A model generated the notes under the pieces. The model was given only the letters and a program-made list of their open reading frames with translations, did no database searches and was not told where the DNA came from. From Thiogranum sp963752745 (lineage in GTDB: Bacteria > Pseudomonadota > Gammaproteobacteria > DSM-19610), in the NCBI GenBank assembly GCA_963752745.1, contig CAVWAK010000023.1, positions 62,001-126,000 on the forward strand: a stretch of 64,000 bases of DNA, given 5' to 3'. Positions within the stretch are counted from its first letter, which is position 1. Every line of letters begins with the position of its first letter. Of the stretch, positions 26,216 through 35,240 are shown one piece after another. Made by a program: the position numbers and the translations under genes.

Positions 26216-27721
26216 TTAGTCGTGCTGACCGAAGTCTTTTTGCTGTGAGGCATAGTTCATCATACGCTTTGCCCAAGGTAGTAGTAAATAAGCGGGGAAT
26301 GCAAGAAAGAAGGTCAGTAAAAAATAATCTGCATAACCCATGGCTTCAGCTCCAAATCCGCCGGCCCACCCAGCTAGCGATCGACTGAGCGCAAAGATCG
26401 AAGACAGGATAGCGTACTCGGTTGCGGAATGATTTTTATTGACTATGGACATTAGAAACGCGAGAAATGCGGCGGTGCCTAACCCACCCGTAAACGATTC
26501 AATGGCACTTGCTGAATACATAATCCATCTCTGGTGTTCGGTTAATGCCGTGCCAACTTCGGCCAGTGGTAAAGCCGAGGCGGCATAGGCATAGCCCAGA
26601 TTAGAAATTGCCTGCCATAGGCCCAATATCCACAGCGATTTGAATATACCAGATCGATCGGTATACCAGCCGCCAGCTACTCCGCCGGCAATGGACAACG
26701 CAAGCCCGATATTGACCGATACCAGCCCGATTTCTCCAGCGGTAAAGCCGGCATCGACCCAGAAAGGTTTGATCATGAAACCCATAGAGCTATCGCCGAG
26801 TTTGAATATCAAGATAAACAAAATTGTTGGGTAGATGTAGGGTCGCTTGAGCATCTCCAGCAAAGTTCCAAATATCGGCCCTTCGGCGAGGCGAGTATTT
26901 TTTTCCCGAGCTTTGACCTTGTGAGAAGTGCGCGCGAATGTGGTGGCTGAAAAAATCAATACGCCAGCGACGGTAAGCGCGATCGGCCAGAATAATGGAT
27001 AGTCTGCCGACCAGTGGATTGCATTATTGGCCAACCAGAGTGCACCCAGCAGAAACATAACCACTAGGGAGAAAGAGGCGGGGTGCACTAGCAATGCACC
27101 GATCTCGTGCCTTATGCTCAGGGTCCCGCTTCCAGACTTATGGGTTTCTCTAGGCGCGAACAGGCAGGCAAGGCCGTTGGCTATAAAAATTGCCATGGCG
27201 GCCAGATAGGTGCCTGCCCAACCCCAGATGTCAGCCAACATCAAGGCAAACCCGGACGCAAGCATGCCAACCCGGTAGAATCCAATTCTGAAACCGTTTG
27301 CCAAACCAAGTTCGCGCTTATTCAGCATTTCGATGGTGTAACCGTCGATGGCAATGTCATTAGTTGCTGACATCAGCGTAAACAGGCCAATGACCCACCA
27401 TACCCAGGGGCCAAAATCGGCATGCATGGCGAATATCAGCATAACGATTGCCATCACAAGATCGACGCCGAACATCCATCGGCGGTGATGGCGATAGTGG
27501 TCTATTGCGGGTGCCCAGAGAAATTTGAGTGTCCAGGCTAGCCCAAGCAGGCTCATGAAACCGATTTTCCAGAGCTCTACGCCTTGGGCGCGAAAATGCA
27601 CTGGAAAGATATCGTAGAATACGCCGAGCGGAAAACCCTCAGCAAAATACAGAATGCCAACCCAGAACAGTTTCGAGCGGAGTAGTTTTTGGTTTGCGGA
27701 TTGAGTATGGGTAGTGGTCAT
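26216..27721 (-). CDS. AmpG-like major facilitator permease
   Basis: This 501-residue membrane transporter has about 12 hydrophobic segments. YFAEGFPLGVFYDIFPVHFR and SATNDIAIDGYTIEML are typical of the AmpG/SLC33 branch, which moves muropeptides (GlcNAc-anhydroMurNAc peptides) or acetyl-CoA-like substrates. The match supports a peptidoglycan recycling role but is not decisive, since ampD or nagZ are not nearby. It is convergent with xthA (eight bases apart) and divergent from the SafE-like gene. The divergent spacer holds a GGATTTAA/TTAAATCC inverted repeat. Confidence 0.8.
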   Translation of the reverse strand: MTTTHTQSANQKLLRSKLFWVGILYFAEGFPLGVFYDIFPVHFRAQGVELWKIGFMSLLGLAWTLKFLWAPAIDHYRHHRRWMFGVDLVMAIVMLIFAMHADFGPWVWWVIGLFTLMSATNDIAIDGYTIEMLNKRELGLANGFRIGFYRVGMLASGFALMLADIWGWAGTYLAAMAIFIANGLACLFAPRETHKSGSGTLSIRHEIGALLVHPASFSLVVMFLLGALWLANNAIHWSADYPLFWPIALTVAGVLIFSATTFARTSHKVKAREKNTRLAEGPIFGTLLEMLKRPYIYPTILFILIFKLGDSSMGFMIKPFWVDAGFTAGEIGLVSVNIGLALSIAGGVAGGWYTDRSGIFKSLWILGLWQAISNLGYAYAASALPLAEVGTALTEHQRWIMYSASAIESFTGGLGTAAFLAFLMSIVNKNHSATEYAILSSIFALSRSLAGWAGGFGAEAMGYADYFLLTFFLAFPAYLLLPWAKRMMNYASQQKDFGQHD

Positions 27722-27744
27722 CGGCTTGAGTGTTGGAGTTTGAC

Positions 27745-27778
27745 GGATTTAACTCGACATGAAAACAAATTTAAATCC
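27745..27778. promoter_or_regulatory. Inverted repeat in the AmpG-like/SafE-like divergent spacer
   Basis: GGATTTAA (27745-27752) and TTAAATCC (27771-27778) form an AT-rich dyad between two divergent starts. It could bind a regulator for both genes. No known operator is recognised. Confidence 0.4.
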
Positions 27779-27803
27779 AACTTGAATTCGTCCAGGATAT
27801 ATT

Positions 27804-28496
27804 GTGATGCCAATTGATGTTTCATTGTTATCGGCGTTTATTGTGGGCCTGCTGGGGGGCGTGCATTGCGTTGGGATGTGTGGCGGTATTGTAACCGCGC
27901 TGTCGCTGGGTTTGCCGGAAGGTCAGCGTGCGGCGCGCTGGCGTTATTTGCTGGCCTATAATCTGGCCAGAGTAAGCAGTTATGCCATTGCCGGCGCGCT
28001 ATTCGGGGGTGTTGGTTGGCTGGCATCCCACTGGAGCGGTTTGCATCAGGTGCAGATAGTCCTGCAAGGGGTAGCCGCGCTATTCATGATTGCGCTGGGA
28101 CTTTATCTTGCTGGATGGTGGCAGGGGCTGGCACAAGTGGAAAATATCGGTGGCCGTCTGTGGACGCATCTCGAACCACTTGGCCGGCGTTTTCTTCCCG
28201 TGCGAACTCCTGCCCAGGCATTTCTGTTAGGAATGATATGGGGTTGGTTGCCCTGCGGGCTGGTTTACAGTGTTCTGGTCTGGTCGATATCGACCGCCGA
28301 TCCGCTTTATGGCGCCGCCTTGTTGCTGAGTTTCGGGCTTGGAACCTTGCCCAATCTACTGGCAATGGGCTTTGTCGCCGAACGCCTGTCAGCACGGGTC
28401 AGAGACCCGCGCGTCCGGCGCTCGGCGGGGTTGCTGGTGATGGGGTTCGGGTTGTACGCCCTGTATCAGCTCATTCAGTATAGAACTGCTGCTTGA
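27804..28496 (+). CDS. SafE/DsbD-like membrane protein with Cys motifs
   Basis: This 230-residue protein has six or so transmembrane segments and belongs to the sulfite exporter TauE/SafE (DsbD-like) group often found near cytochrome oxidase maturation genes. GGVHCVGMCGG near the N terminus and WLPCGLVYS supply conserved cysteines in membrane helices, suggesting metal (copper) or thiol chemistry. No cco genes are nearby, so the role stays open. The frame opens with GTG; an ATG three bases later is equally good. Its 3' end overlaps the convergent DUF4426 gene by 26 bases. Confidence 0.85.
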   Translation: MMPIDVSLLSAFIVGLLGGVHCVGMCGGIVTALSLGLPEGQRAARWRYLLAYNLARVSSYAIAGALFGGVGWLASHWSGLHQVQIVLQGVAALFMIALGLYLAGWWQGLAQVENIGGRLWTHLEPLGRRFLPVRTPAQAFLLGMIWGWLPCGLVYSVLVWSISTADPLYGAALLLSFGLGTLPNLLAMGFVAERLSARVRDPRVRRSAGLLVMGFGLYALYQLIQYRTAA

Positions 28497-28917
28497 ATTT
28501 TACCTCGTAGGTATCAGCCTGCCCGTCGGGCTTTATGGTGACCGTGAAGCGCAGGGTCTCCTCGTGGGTGATGGGAAAGTCACCAATGTAATATATAGCT
28601 GTACCCTCGCGTACTTCGCGCAGGTTTATGTCACGTTTCTGCCCGGTCAGGTTGCTGGCCTCAGCTGCAACATCTGCAGCCACCGGCTTGCCGGCAGTGC
28701 CCATAATTTTATTGAGCACTGCAACGTTTATCATACCGCGGTTCTTGCTGCGCTTGATGCCATACTCGCGCGTGGCTCCCGGCGGCAGGTGGTTGGTGTT
28801 CAGTGCATTGAAATGCACCACATAGTCACCGAAGTCCTGTGAGTTCTCGGCGGTGGCAACTCCGCTGAGCACCAGCATGAGGCTTAACAGGAAGAGTATT
28901 ATGTTTTTCTTATGCAT
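28471..28917 (-). CDS. DUF4426 secreted protein
   Basis: This 148-residue protein has a signal peptide (NIILFLLSLMLVLSGVATA) and a mature part matching DUF4426 (GDYVVHFNALNTNHLPPGATREYGI...). Family members occur across gammaproteobacteria near yggT/proC clusters and have no known function. It contains no cysteine or obvious catalytic motif. It overlaps the convergent SafE-like gene by 26 bases. Confidence 0.85.
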   Translation of the reverse strand: MHKKNIILFLLSLMLVLSGVATAENSQDFGDYVVHFNALNTNHLPPGATREYGIKRSKNRGMINVAVLNKIMGTAGKPVAADVAAEASNLTGQKRDINLREVREGTAIYYIGDFPITHEETLRFTVTIKPDGQADTYEVKFKQQFYTE

Positions 28918-29006
28918 TCGGCATCTCCTTTGGGTGGTCTGATAACTACATTGAAACTATAGACCATACTCGAGCGTATGAGTTGCCCCGGAGGAAAATT
29001 GCGGGC

Positions 29007-29030
29007 CAGCTCCCCGACATCGGGGAGCTG
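29007..29030 (-). terminator. Hairpin downstream of the dynamin-like gene
   Basis: CAGCTCCCCG and CGGGGAGCTG form a ten-pair stem with a four-base loop, six bases after the dynamin-like stop codon. Only four T residues follow on the minus strand, and a few bases later, so it is a weak terminator or an mRNA-stabilising hairpin. Confidence 0.5.
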
Positions 29031-29035
29031 CAGAT

Positions 29036-31021
29036 CTAGCTGATGACTTCGAGAGGATGAGAGGTTTCCGATTCGGGAGCTACCATTTCAGGGCCTGCAC
29101 TGTGCAGTGAATGGCGCAGCTGCTGCAGGGTGTCCAGTTGTTTTTTTATTTCCTGCAAGCTGGTATCGAGTTCCTTGATGCGTGTATCAATCGTATCACG
29201 GGATTCGCTGATTCGTCGCAAGGTCTCCAGGCGCTTCTCCATGATTGCCTTGTGTTCCTTTATTTGCCGTACCAGTGGATTCATGACTTCCTTGAGCCAG
29301 TGGTCGGCATCCTGATTGGCCTTGAAGAACAGGCTGCGGGCGTGACTGACGAGCGAAATGAAGAATTTCTTGACGACGAAAGATTGTTCGGTAGCGGTCG
29401 TCACCGGGCTGCGCCGGAATGCTTCGGCTTCCTGGTAGAGACGTTCAAGCTCCGTAGAAAACGGCGCTACGGAAAACTGCTTGGGCATGATTTGTGGAAG
29501 GCCGTGTTCTTCGTGAAATTTCTTGTAGGTGGCACGGATCAACATGCGCGTCTGCTCGGCATGGCCGCTGACCTGTTCCATGGTGTCGCGTGCGCCGTCA
29601 AAGAAGGTTTCCATACCGCGTTTCATTCCAGCGGTCGTCCAGCTCTTGGTCATGGACTCCCTGGTTTTGTTGATCAAGCGGTCCAGGTTGTCCATGCTCA
29701 GGGTGTCCAGCATGTTGCGTGCCTGGTTCTGCAGCAGGCGTCGACTGTTCTGGAAGCTTTCGACATTGCGCAGGTAGGCAGTCTGTTCTTCTCGCGACTT
29801 GCTCATCAGGTGCATGATGACATCCGCGTTCTTACCTCGCAGCGAGCGCAGTTCGGCAAGCTGTTCGTCGGTTTTTGTCTTGCGGGTTTCCAGTATGGCG
29901 AGGTTGTCGTCGATCAAACCACCGATCTGGCTGACGAGTGTTTCGCGCACAATTTCCTGTTTTCCTGGTAATACCTGTTCGGCCAGAAAATCTTCCAGTG
30001 TATGCAGGCGGCTTTTTTGCAACAGGTGTTCATCGTTGCGAATTTTGGCGAGCAAACCTTTCTGGGCAGAAATCGGGAAGACGCGGCTGACGTCGACCTG
30101 CAGCTGTTCTGCCGTAGACTGGCGCTGTGATTCTATACTGGCGTTGACGCTGGACGAGTCTTTGAGTTCGTCCCAAAGGGTGTCTATTTTGTTGAGCACC
30201 ACAACCAGGTTGTTGTCTGAGCGGTCGCTTATTTTGCGAATATGATGCTGCCACATTTCCATGTCACTGCGAGTTACACCGGTATCAGCGCCGAGCAAGA
30301 ACAGTATCGCCTGGGCAGCGGGAAGCATGTTCAGGGTCAGCTCTGGTTCGTGACCCATGGCATTCAGCCCGGGGGTATCCAGTACCACCAGGCCCTGCTT
30401 TAGCAGTTCGTGAGGGAAGCTGATCAGCGCATGGCGCCAGTGTGGAATCTCGACCTGTGCCGGTGGCTGTTTGTGTGCCTGAAAATAAGGGTCAGTTTGC
30501 TCGTCGTAAAGCCCCAGTTCGCGAGCACGGGCGACCGGAACCTGCTTGGTTTTGATTACTTCGTGCAGTGCCTCGGCAACCTGGTCAGTGTTGTTTACGT
30601 CGAGTGTGATCTGTGTCCAGTGAATCGGTTCATGTCGAAAATCCGCGATGCTCTGATCCTGTAACCGGGTTTCAATAGGTAGCAGGTGTATGTATGCCTG
30701 CTCGTTGTCGCGGTCGTAAAACAGTTCCGTTGGACACATCGTGGTGCGTCCGGCATCGGAAGGTAGCAGGCGCTGACCATAGTGAGAAAAGAACAACGCA
30801 TTGATCAGCTCGGTTTTGCCGCGCGAGAACTCAGCGACAAAGGCAACGGTCAGGCTGTCTTTGCGTAATGCGTCTATGGCTTCAAATATTGTGAATTCCT
30901 GGTCCGGCGTGGCCAGGTTGTGGCTTTCCAGCCAGGATTGAAACTGTCCAACGGTCTCAATGAGACGTTCGCGCCAGGAGTTGTAGCTGTGTATGCGTTT
31001 ATCAAGTTGGTCTTGCTTCAT
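29036..31021 (-). CDS. Bacterial dynamin-like GTPase
   Basis: This 661-residue large GTPase probably acts on membranes. The G1 loop is AEFSRGKTE (first Gly replaced by Ala, as in this proteobacterial branch), with a threonine pair in GRTTMCPTEL as G2. G3 is DTPGLNAMG and G4 is NKID. The C-terminal ~350 residues are long charged helices of stalk type with a basic stretch (RSLFFKANQDADHWLKEV). Bacterial dynamin-like proteins remodel or protect membranes; the function of this branch is not known. It is monocistronic, with a ~170-base spacer from yggU. Confidence 0.88.
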   Translation of the reverse strand: MKQDQLDKRIHSYNSWRERLIETVGQFQSWLESHNLATPDQEFTIFEAIDALRKDSLTVAFVAEFSRGKTELINALFFSHYGQRLLPSDAGRTTMCPTELFYDRDNEQAYIHLLPIETRLQDQSIADFRHEPIHWTQITLDVNNTDQVAEALHEVIKTKQVPVARARELGLYDEQTDPYFQAHKQPPAQVEIPHWRHALISFPHELLKQGLVVLDTPGLNAMGHEPELTLNMLPAAQAILFLLGADTGVTRSDMEMWQHHIRKISDRSDNNLVVVLNKIDTLWDELKDSSSVNASIESQRQSTAEQLQVDVSRVFPISAQKGLLAKIRNDEHLLQKSRLHTLEDFLAEQVLPGKQEIVRETLVSQIGGLIDDNLAILETRKTKTDEQLAELRSLRGKNADVIMHLMSKSREEQTAYLRNVESFQNSRRLLQNQARNMLDTLSMDNLDRLINKTRESMTKSWTTAGMKRGMETFFDGARDTMEQVSGHAEQTRMLIRATYKKFHEEHGLPQIMPKQFSVAPFSTELERLYQEAEAFRRSPVTTATEQSFVVKKFFISLVSHARSLFFKANQDADHWLKEVMNPLVRQIKEHKAIMEKRLETLRRISESRDTIDTRIKELDTSLQEIKKQLDTLQQLRHSLHSAGPEMVAPESETSHPLEVIS

Positions 31022-31189
31022 GCAACGAATTCCCGCTGTTTATTTTTTACACGCCGATGTATGCCACTGCACCTTTAGTGCACCTGGCTATGTAACGGCC
31101 GTTGGATACGAGGCTTTAAGTTGATTTATGAACAAGTTAGCGAATGCCCGGTTACTGCCGGGAGGTTATGCGGGAAGTCGCGGTGGCGA

Positions 31190-31480
31190 TCAGGTTTCAG
31201 GGGGTGTGACGCCTTCCGGCAGGCGACAGGGGGCGTTGATTCCAATGAGTTTGTCGCGGCAGGTCGCGCCGCCGAGGAGGCTGACCTGTCGTAATGGTAC
31301 CTGGCAAATTTTCGCCATAAATTTCAATAAGCTCTTGTTAGCCTGGCCATCAACTGGCGGTGCCGCAAGGCGAATTTTCAGGCGTCCGGCATATTCCCCG
31401 ATAATTTCGTCCTTGCTTGCGCGTGGCTGCAGGCGGATGTCCAGCATCAGCGTGTCATGCTGCCAGCGATACCAGCCCAA
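31190..31480 (-). CDS. yggU: DUF167/YggU family protein
   Basis: This small conserved protein of 96 residues has no known activity. LQPRASKDEIIGEYAGRLKI and APPVDGQANKSLLKFMA are the family hallmarks. The start is a TTG at 31480, giving MGWYRWQHD; Pseudomonas homologues begin similarly (SFYRW), which supports the rare start. It lies five bases after yggT in the proC-yggT-yggU operon. Confidence 0.9.
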   Translation of the reverse strand: MGWYRWQHDTLMLDIRLQPRASKDEIIGEYAGRLKIRLAAPPVDGQANKSLLKFMAKICQVPLRQVSLLGGATCRDKLIGINAPCRLPEGVTPPET

Positions 31481-31484
31481 CGTA

Positions 31485-32054
31485 TTATTGAGCTAGCGCG
31501 TACAAGGGGGGTAACAGCAACAGCTTGATCAGCTGGATAGCAATCAGTGCTACGAGGGGTGACAAGTCCATACCTGAAATCGGCGGGATCAGGCGTCGAC
31601 AGGGTCTTAGCACCGGTTCGGTCAGGCTGTAGAGCAGTGAGACGGCGGGATTATAGGTGCCGGGATTGATCCAGCTGATAATGACCTGGATAAGGATCGA
31701 GAACAGCAATACATTAAGAAATAACGAAAACAGTTCGGCAACAGAGAGTATCAACAGCGCTCCAATGGAGAAGGAGCCGCCACGCAGTAACGCGATCAGG
31801 GTAAAGGACAGCATCTGCAGCGCCAGCATTAAAAACAATGTGCTGGTATCCAGTTTGCCAACGCTGGGTAGAATGCGACGCAGCGGTTTCAGTGGCGGAT
31901 CGGTGGCCTTGACTATGAACTGGCTGACCGGGTTATAGAAATCGGCGCGTACAACTGCGAGTAAAAAACGCAGCATGACCAGTAGAATATACAGCCCAAA
32001 CAGGGTGTTAATCAGAAAATCGATGGGGTTGGTGACGTAGTTGCTGCCCATCAT
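31485..32054 (-). CDS. yggT: YggT family membrane protein
   Basis: This 189-residue protein has two YGGT repeats, each with paired hydrophobic helices around the RP(C/L)RR(I/L)(L/I)P motifs (PLRRILPSVGKLD and PCRRLIPPISGMD). The family is linked to cell division and envelope or osmotic phenotypes in various bacteria; its mechanism is unclear. Its start overlaps the proC stop by four bases. Confidence 0.93.
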   Translation of the reverse strand: MMGSNYVTNPIDFLINTLFGLYILLVMLRFLLAVVRADFYNPVSQFIVKATDPPLKPLRRILPSVGKLDTSTLFLMLALQMLSFTLIALLRGGSFSIGALLILSVAELFSLFLNVLLFSILIQVIISWINPGTYNPAVSLLYSLTEPVLRPCRRLIPPISGMDLSPLVALIAIQLIKLLLLPPLYALAQ

Positions 32055-32878
32055 TCGCCCCCCAGTTGATCTGCCAGTTCGCGCGACCGGTCGCGCGCTG
32101 CGGTTAACGCGTCAACGAACAGCGCCCTGAGCTTGCCGTCTTCGAAAACTTCGAGGGCCCGCTCAGTGGTGCCGCCTGGCGAGGTCACCCGCTGGCGCAG
32201 GACAGCTGTATCGTCGTTACTTTCCAGGGCCATTTTGGCAGCGCCGAGTGCTGTCTGCAGCGTCAGCAACCGGGAAGTCTGGCGACCGAGGCCGAGTGTG
32301 ATGCCGGCTTCCTCAAGCGCTTCCATAACCAGGAAAAAATACGCCGGGCCACTGCCGGATAATGCGGTTACCGCGTCAAGAAGTTCTTCATCATCAACCC
32401 ATACTGTGAGGCCGGCGGCTCTCAGAATGCTCTCGGCCAGATCTTTTTGCTCGTTTGATACTTTCCGGGTCGCAAACAGTGCGGTTGCGCCGGTCTGCAC
32501 CAGTGCCGGGGTATTCGGCATGCAGCGTACAACGGCACAGTTTCCACCGAGCCAGCGCTCCAGGTCGCTGCTGCGTACCCCGGCTGCTATAGAAATTACC
32601 AGTGGACACGATTGTTGTATTTGATCAGCGATGCTGCTCGCTACTTCGCGCAGAATCTGGGGTTTGACGGCCAGTACTACGACATCCCGTCCAGCCAGTA
32701 TCGCCCGGTTGTCGGTATCGGTACTGACCTTGCAGTGGGCCGTCAGAACGCCTAGTTGGTGGGCATCGGGATCGGATACGCCGATTACGGCAGGATCCCA
32801 GCCGTCTGCGATCAGGCCACCCACCAGGCTGCGTGCCATGTTACCTGCGCCGATGAAGGCGAGTCGTTGCTGTGTCAT
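32051..32878 (-). CDS. proC: Pyrroline-5-carboxylate reductase
   Basis: It catalyses the last step of proline synthesis, NAD(P)H-dependent reduction of pyrroline-5-carboxylate. The 275-residue protein has the Rossmann motif IGAGNMARSLVGGL, the VLAVKPQ motif, and the substrate-binding ALSGSGPAYFFLVMEAL and VTSPGGTTERALEVFE. It begins the proC-yggT-yggU operon. In many gammaproteobacteria the PLP protein gene yggS precedes proC, but here proC directly faces pilT across 164 bases. Confidence 0.98.
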   Translation of the reverse strand: MTQQRLAFIGAGNMARSLVGGLIADGWDPAVIGVSDPDAHQLGVLTAHCKVSTDTDNRAILAGRDVVVLAVKPQILREVASSIADQIQQSCPLVISIAAGVRSSDLERWLGGNCAVVRCMPNTPALVQTGATALFATRKVSNEQKDLAESILRAAGLTVWVDDEELLDAVTALSGSGPAYFFLVMEALEEAGITLGLGRQTSRLLTLQTALGAAKMALESNDDTAVLRQRVTSPGGTTERALEVFEDGKLRALFVDALTAARDRSRELADQLGGE

Positions 32879-33042
32879 GACGGAAACGATACAGGATCAT
32901 AAATGCCTGATTCAAGCAGTTATTTATGATCTCTGCTGTTGCAGGCGACGAGCAGGTACACTAGTGCTGTTGTGGCTGTGAAAGGGTCAAGTTCTGATCG
33001 CAGCTGACGATAAGGAACCCGGAACTACTAAAGGGAAAGCGC

Positions 33043-34080
33043 ATGGATATTGCCGAGTTACTCGCCTTCAGCGTCAAAAATAATGCCTCCGATCTGCATA
33101 TTTCCGCGGGTATGCCACCGATGATCCGCGTTGATGGCGATATTCGCCGAATCAATGTGCCATCTCTGGACCATAAAACTGTCCACGGCCTGATCTACGA
33201 CATCATGAACGATAAGCAGCGTAAGGATTTCGAAGAGTTCCTGGAAACAGATTTCTCGTTCGAAATCCCTAATTTAGCGCGCTTCCGTGTCAACGCTTTT
33301 AACCACAATCGTGGTGCGGGCGGGGTGTTCCGAACCATTCCATCGACAATTCTGTCGCTTGAGGAACTGGGCTGCCCGGTTGGCTTCAAGGAGATTGCCG
33401 ACCAGCCACGCGGCATTGTGCTGGTGACCGGACCGACCGGTTCTGGTAAGTCAACGACGTTGGCCGCAATGATGGATCACGTCAACAATGAGCGGTTCGA
33501 GCATATCCTGACTATCGAGGATCCCATCGAATTCGTCCATGAAAGTAAAAAATGCCTCGTCAACCAGCGTGAGGTCCATCGCGATACACATGGTTTTAAC
33601 GAAGCACTGCGCTCCGCATTGCGTGAAGACCCGGACATTATTCTGGTCGGCGAATTGCGTGACCTGGAGACCATTCGTCTTGCTCTGACGGCAGCCGAAA
33701 CCGGTCACCTGGTGTTCGGTACCCTGCATACCAGTTCCGCGGCCAAGACCATCGACCGTATTATCGACGTATTCCCGGCTGCAGAAAAAACCATGGTGCG
33801 CTCCATGCTGTCCGAATCGTTACGAGCAGTTATTTCGCAGACACTATTGAAGAAAACCGGCGGCGGACGTATCGCTGCACACGAAATCATGATTGGCACA
33901 CCGGCCATTCGTAACCTTATTCGTGAGGACAAGGTAGCGCAGATGTATTCAGCCATCCAGACGGGCCAGTCCGTTGGCATGCAGACGCTCGACCAGAACT
34001 TGCAGGAACTGGTGGCTCGCAACCTGATTAGTCGAATTGACGCCAGGTCCAAGGCTATGAATAAAGAAATGTTCCGTTAA
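33043..34080 (+). CDS. pilT: Type IV pilus retraction ATPase PilT
   Basis: This hexameric cytoplasmic motor depolymerises type IV pili, powering twitching and DNA uptake. The 345-residue protein has the N-terminal PAS-like domain (ASDLHISAGMPPMIRVDGDI), Walker A GPTGSGKST, the Asp box, Walker B DPDIILVGELRDLETI and the HLVFGTLHTSSAAKTIDRI histidine box. The AIRNLIRE retraction motif near the C terminus is present. A ribosome site (AAAGGGAAAG) precedes the ATG. pilU follows by 19 bases. Confidence 0.98.
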   Translation: MDIAELLAFSVKNNASDLHISAGMPPMIRVDGDIRRINVPSLDHKTVHGLIYDIMNDKQRKDFEEFLETDFSFEIPNLARFRVNAFNHNRGAGGVFRTIPSTILSLEELGCPVGFKEIADQPRGIVLVTGPTGSGKSTTLAAMMDHVNNERFEHILTIEDPIEFVHESKKCLVNQREVHRDTHGFNEALRSALREDPDIILVGELRDLETIRLALTAAETGHLVFGTLHTSSAAKTIDRIIDVFPAAEKTMVRSMLSESLRAVISQTLLKKTGGGRIAAHEIMIGTPAIRNLIREDKVAQMYSAIQTGQSVGMQTLDQNLQELVARNLISRIDARSKAMNKEMFR

Positions 34081-34099
34081 TTACAGCTTAGGAAACAGC

Positions 34100-35215
34100 A
34101 TGGATTTTAACTCCTTACTGAAGATGATGGTTCACAAGGGCGCTTCTGACCTGTTTATCACCGCAGGTATGCCGCCCAGCATGAAAATAAACGGGCGTCT
34201 TAAGCCGGTTTCCCAGTCGACGCTGACACCGGAGCAGGCTCGCGAAGTGGTGCTTAGCGTGATGACTGCCGACCAGCGCAAGGAATACGATACCAAGCAC
34301 GAATGTAACTTTGCTATCAGTGCCTCGGGTGTGGGGCGCTTCCGCGTCAGTGCTTTTTACCAGCGCAATCACTGCGGTATGGTTTTGCGCCGCATAGAGA
34401 CAAAAATTCCGTCAATCGAAGACCTGAGTCTGCCACCTATTATCAAGAACCTGGCCATGACCAAGCGTGGCCTGATTGTATTTGTCGGCGCAACCGGCAC
34501 GGGTAAATCAACTTCGTTGGCTTCCATGATCGGTTACCGCAATCACAACAGTACCGGGCACATTATTACTATCGAAGACCCTATCGAGTTCGTGCACCAG
34601 CACGCCGGCTGCATCGTCACCCAACGTGAGGTAGGTATCGATACTGATTCTTTTGATACAGCATTAAAGAATACCTTGCGTCAGGCTCCGGATATCATTT
34701 TGATCGGCGAGATTCGTACCCGCGAAACCATGGATCATGCTATTGCCTTTGCTGAAACCGGGCATTTGTGTCTGGCCACGCTGCATGCCAACAATGCTAA
34801 CCAGGCAATGGACCGTATTATCAACTTTTTCCCGGAAGAGCGCCGCGGTCAGTTGTTAATGGATTTGTCGCTAAATCTTAAGGCCATTCTGGCGCAGCAG
34901 TTGATTCCCACACCGGATGGTAAAGGGCGCTGCGTTGCGGTGGAGGTGCTGATCAATACACCGCTGATGGCAGACTTGATCCGTAAGGGTGAGGTCCACA
35001 ATCTCAAGGATTTGATGAAGCGCTCTAGCCAGCAGGGGATGAAAACCTTTGACCAGGCACTCTACGCACTTTATCGTGAAGGCGAAATCACGCAGGACGA
35101 TGCGCTTCAATACGCTGATTCAGCCAACGAGGTTCGCCTGATGATCAAGCTGAAAGATAACGAAGTGGATTCGAATAGCGCGCTCGAAGGCGTGACACTG
35201 GTTGAAACGCCCTAG
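34100..35215 (+). CDS. pilU: PilT-dependent retraction ATPase PilU
   Basis: This PilT paralogue boosts retraction force and in Pseudomonas and Vibrio works only with PilT. The 371-residue protein has Walker A GATGTGKSTS, Walker B DIILIGEIRTRETM and the histidine box ATLHANNANQAMDRI. The C terminus is longer than PilT and acidic, as usual. It is cotranscribed with pilT and convergent with the pyrK-like gene. Confidence 0.97.
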   Translation: MDFNSLLKMMVHKGASDLFITAGMPPSMKINGRLKPVSQSTLTPEQAREVVLSVMTADQRKEYDTKHECNFAISASGVGRFRVSAFYQRNHCGMVLRRIETKIPSIEDLSLPPIIKNLAMTKRGLIVFVGATGTGKSTSLASMIGYRNHNSTGHIITIEDPIEFVHQHAGCIVTQREVGIDTDSFDTALKNTLRQAPDIILIGEIRTRETMDHAIAFAETGHLCLATLHANNANQAMDRIINFFPEERRGQLLMDLSLNLKAILAQQLIPTPDGKGRCVAVEVLINTPLMADLIRKGEVHNLKDLMKRSSQQGMKTFDQALYALYREGEITQDDALQYADSANEVRLMIKLKDNEVDSNSALEGVTLVETP

Positions 35216-35240
35216 CTGCTAAAGAGTCAACTACAGTTAT

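Noticed and set aside
29111..29971. Plus-strand open frame opposite the dynamin-like gene
   Set aside because: The dynamin-like gene has clear GTPase motifs on the other strand. This frame has none.
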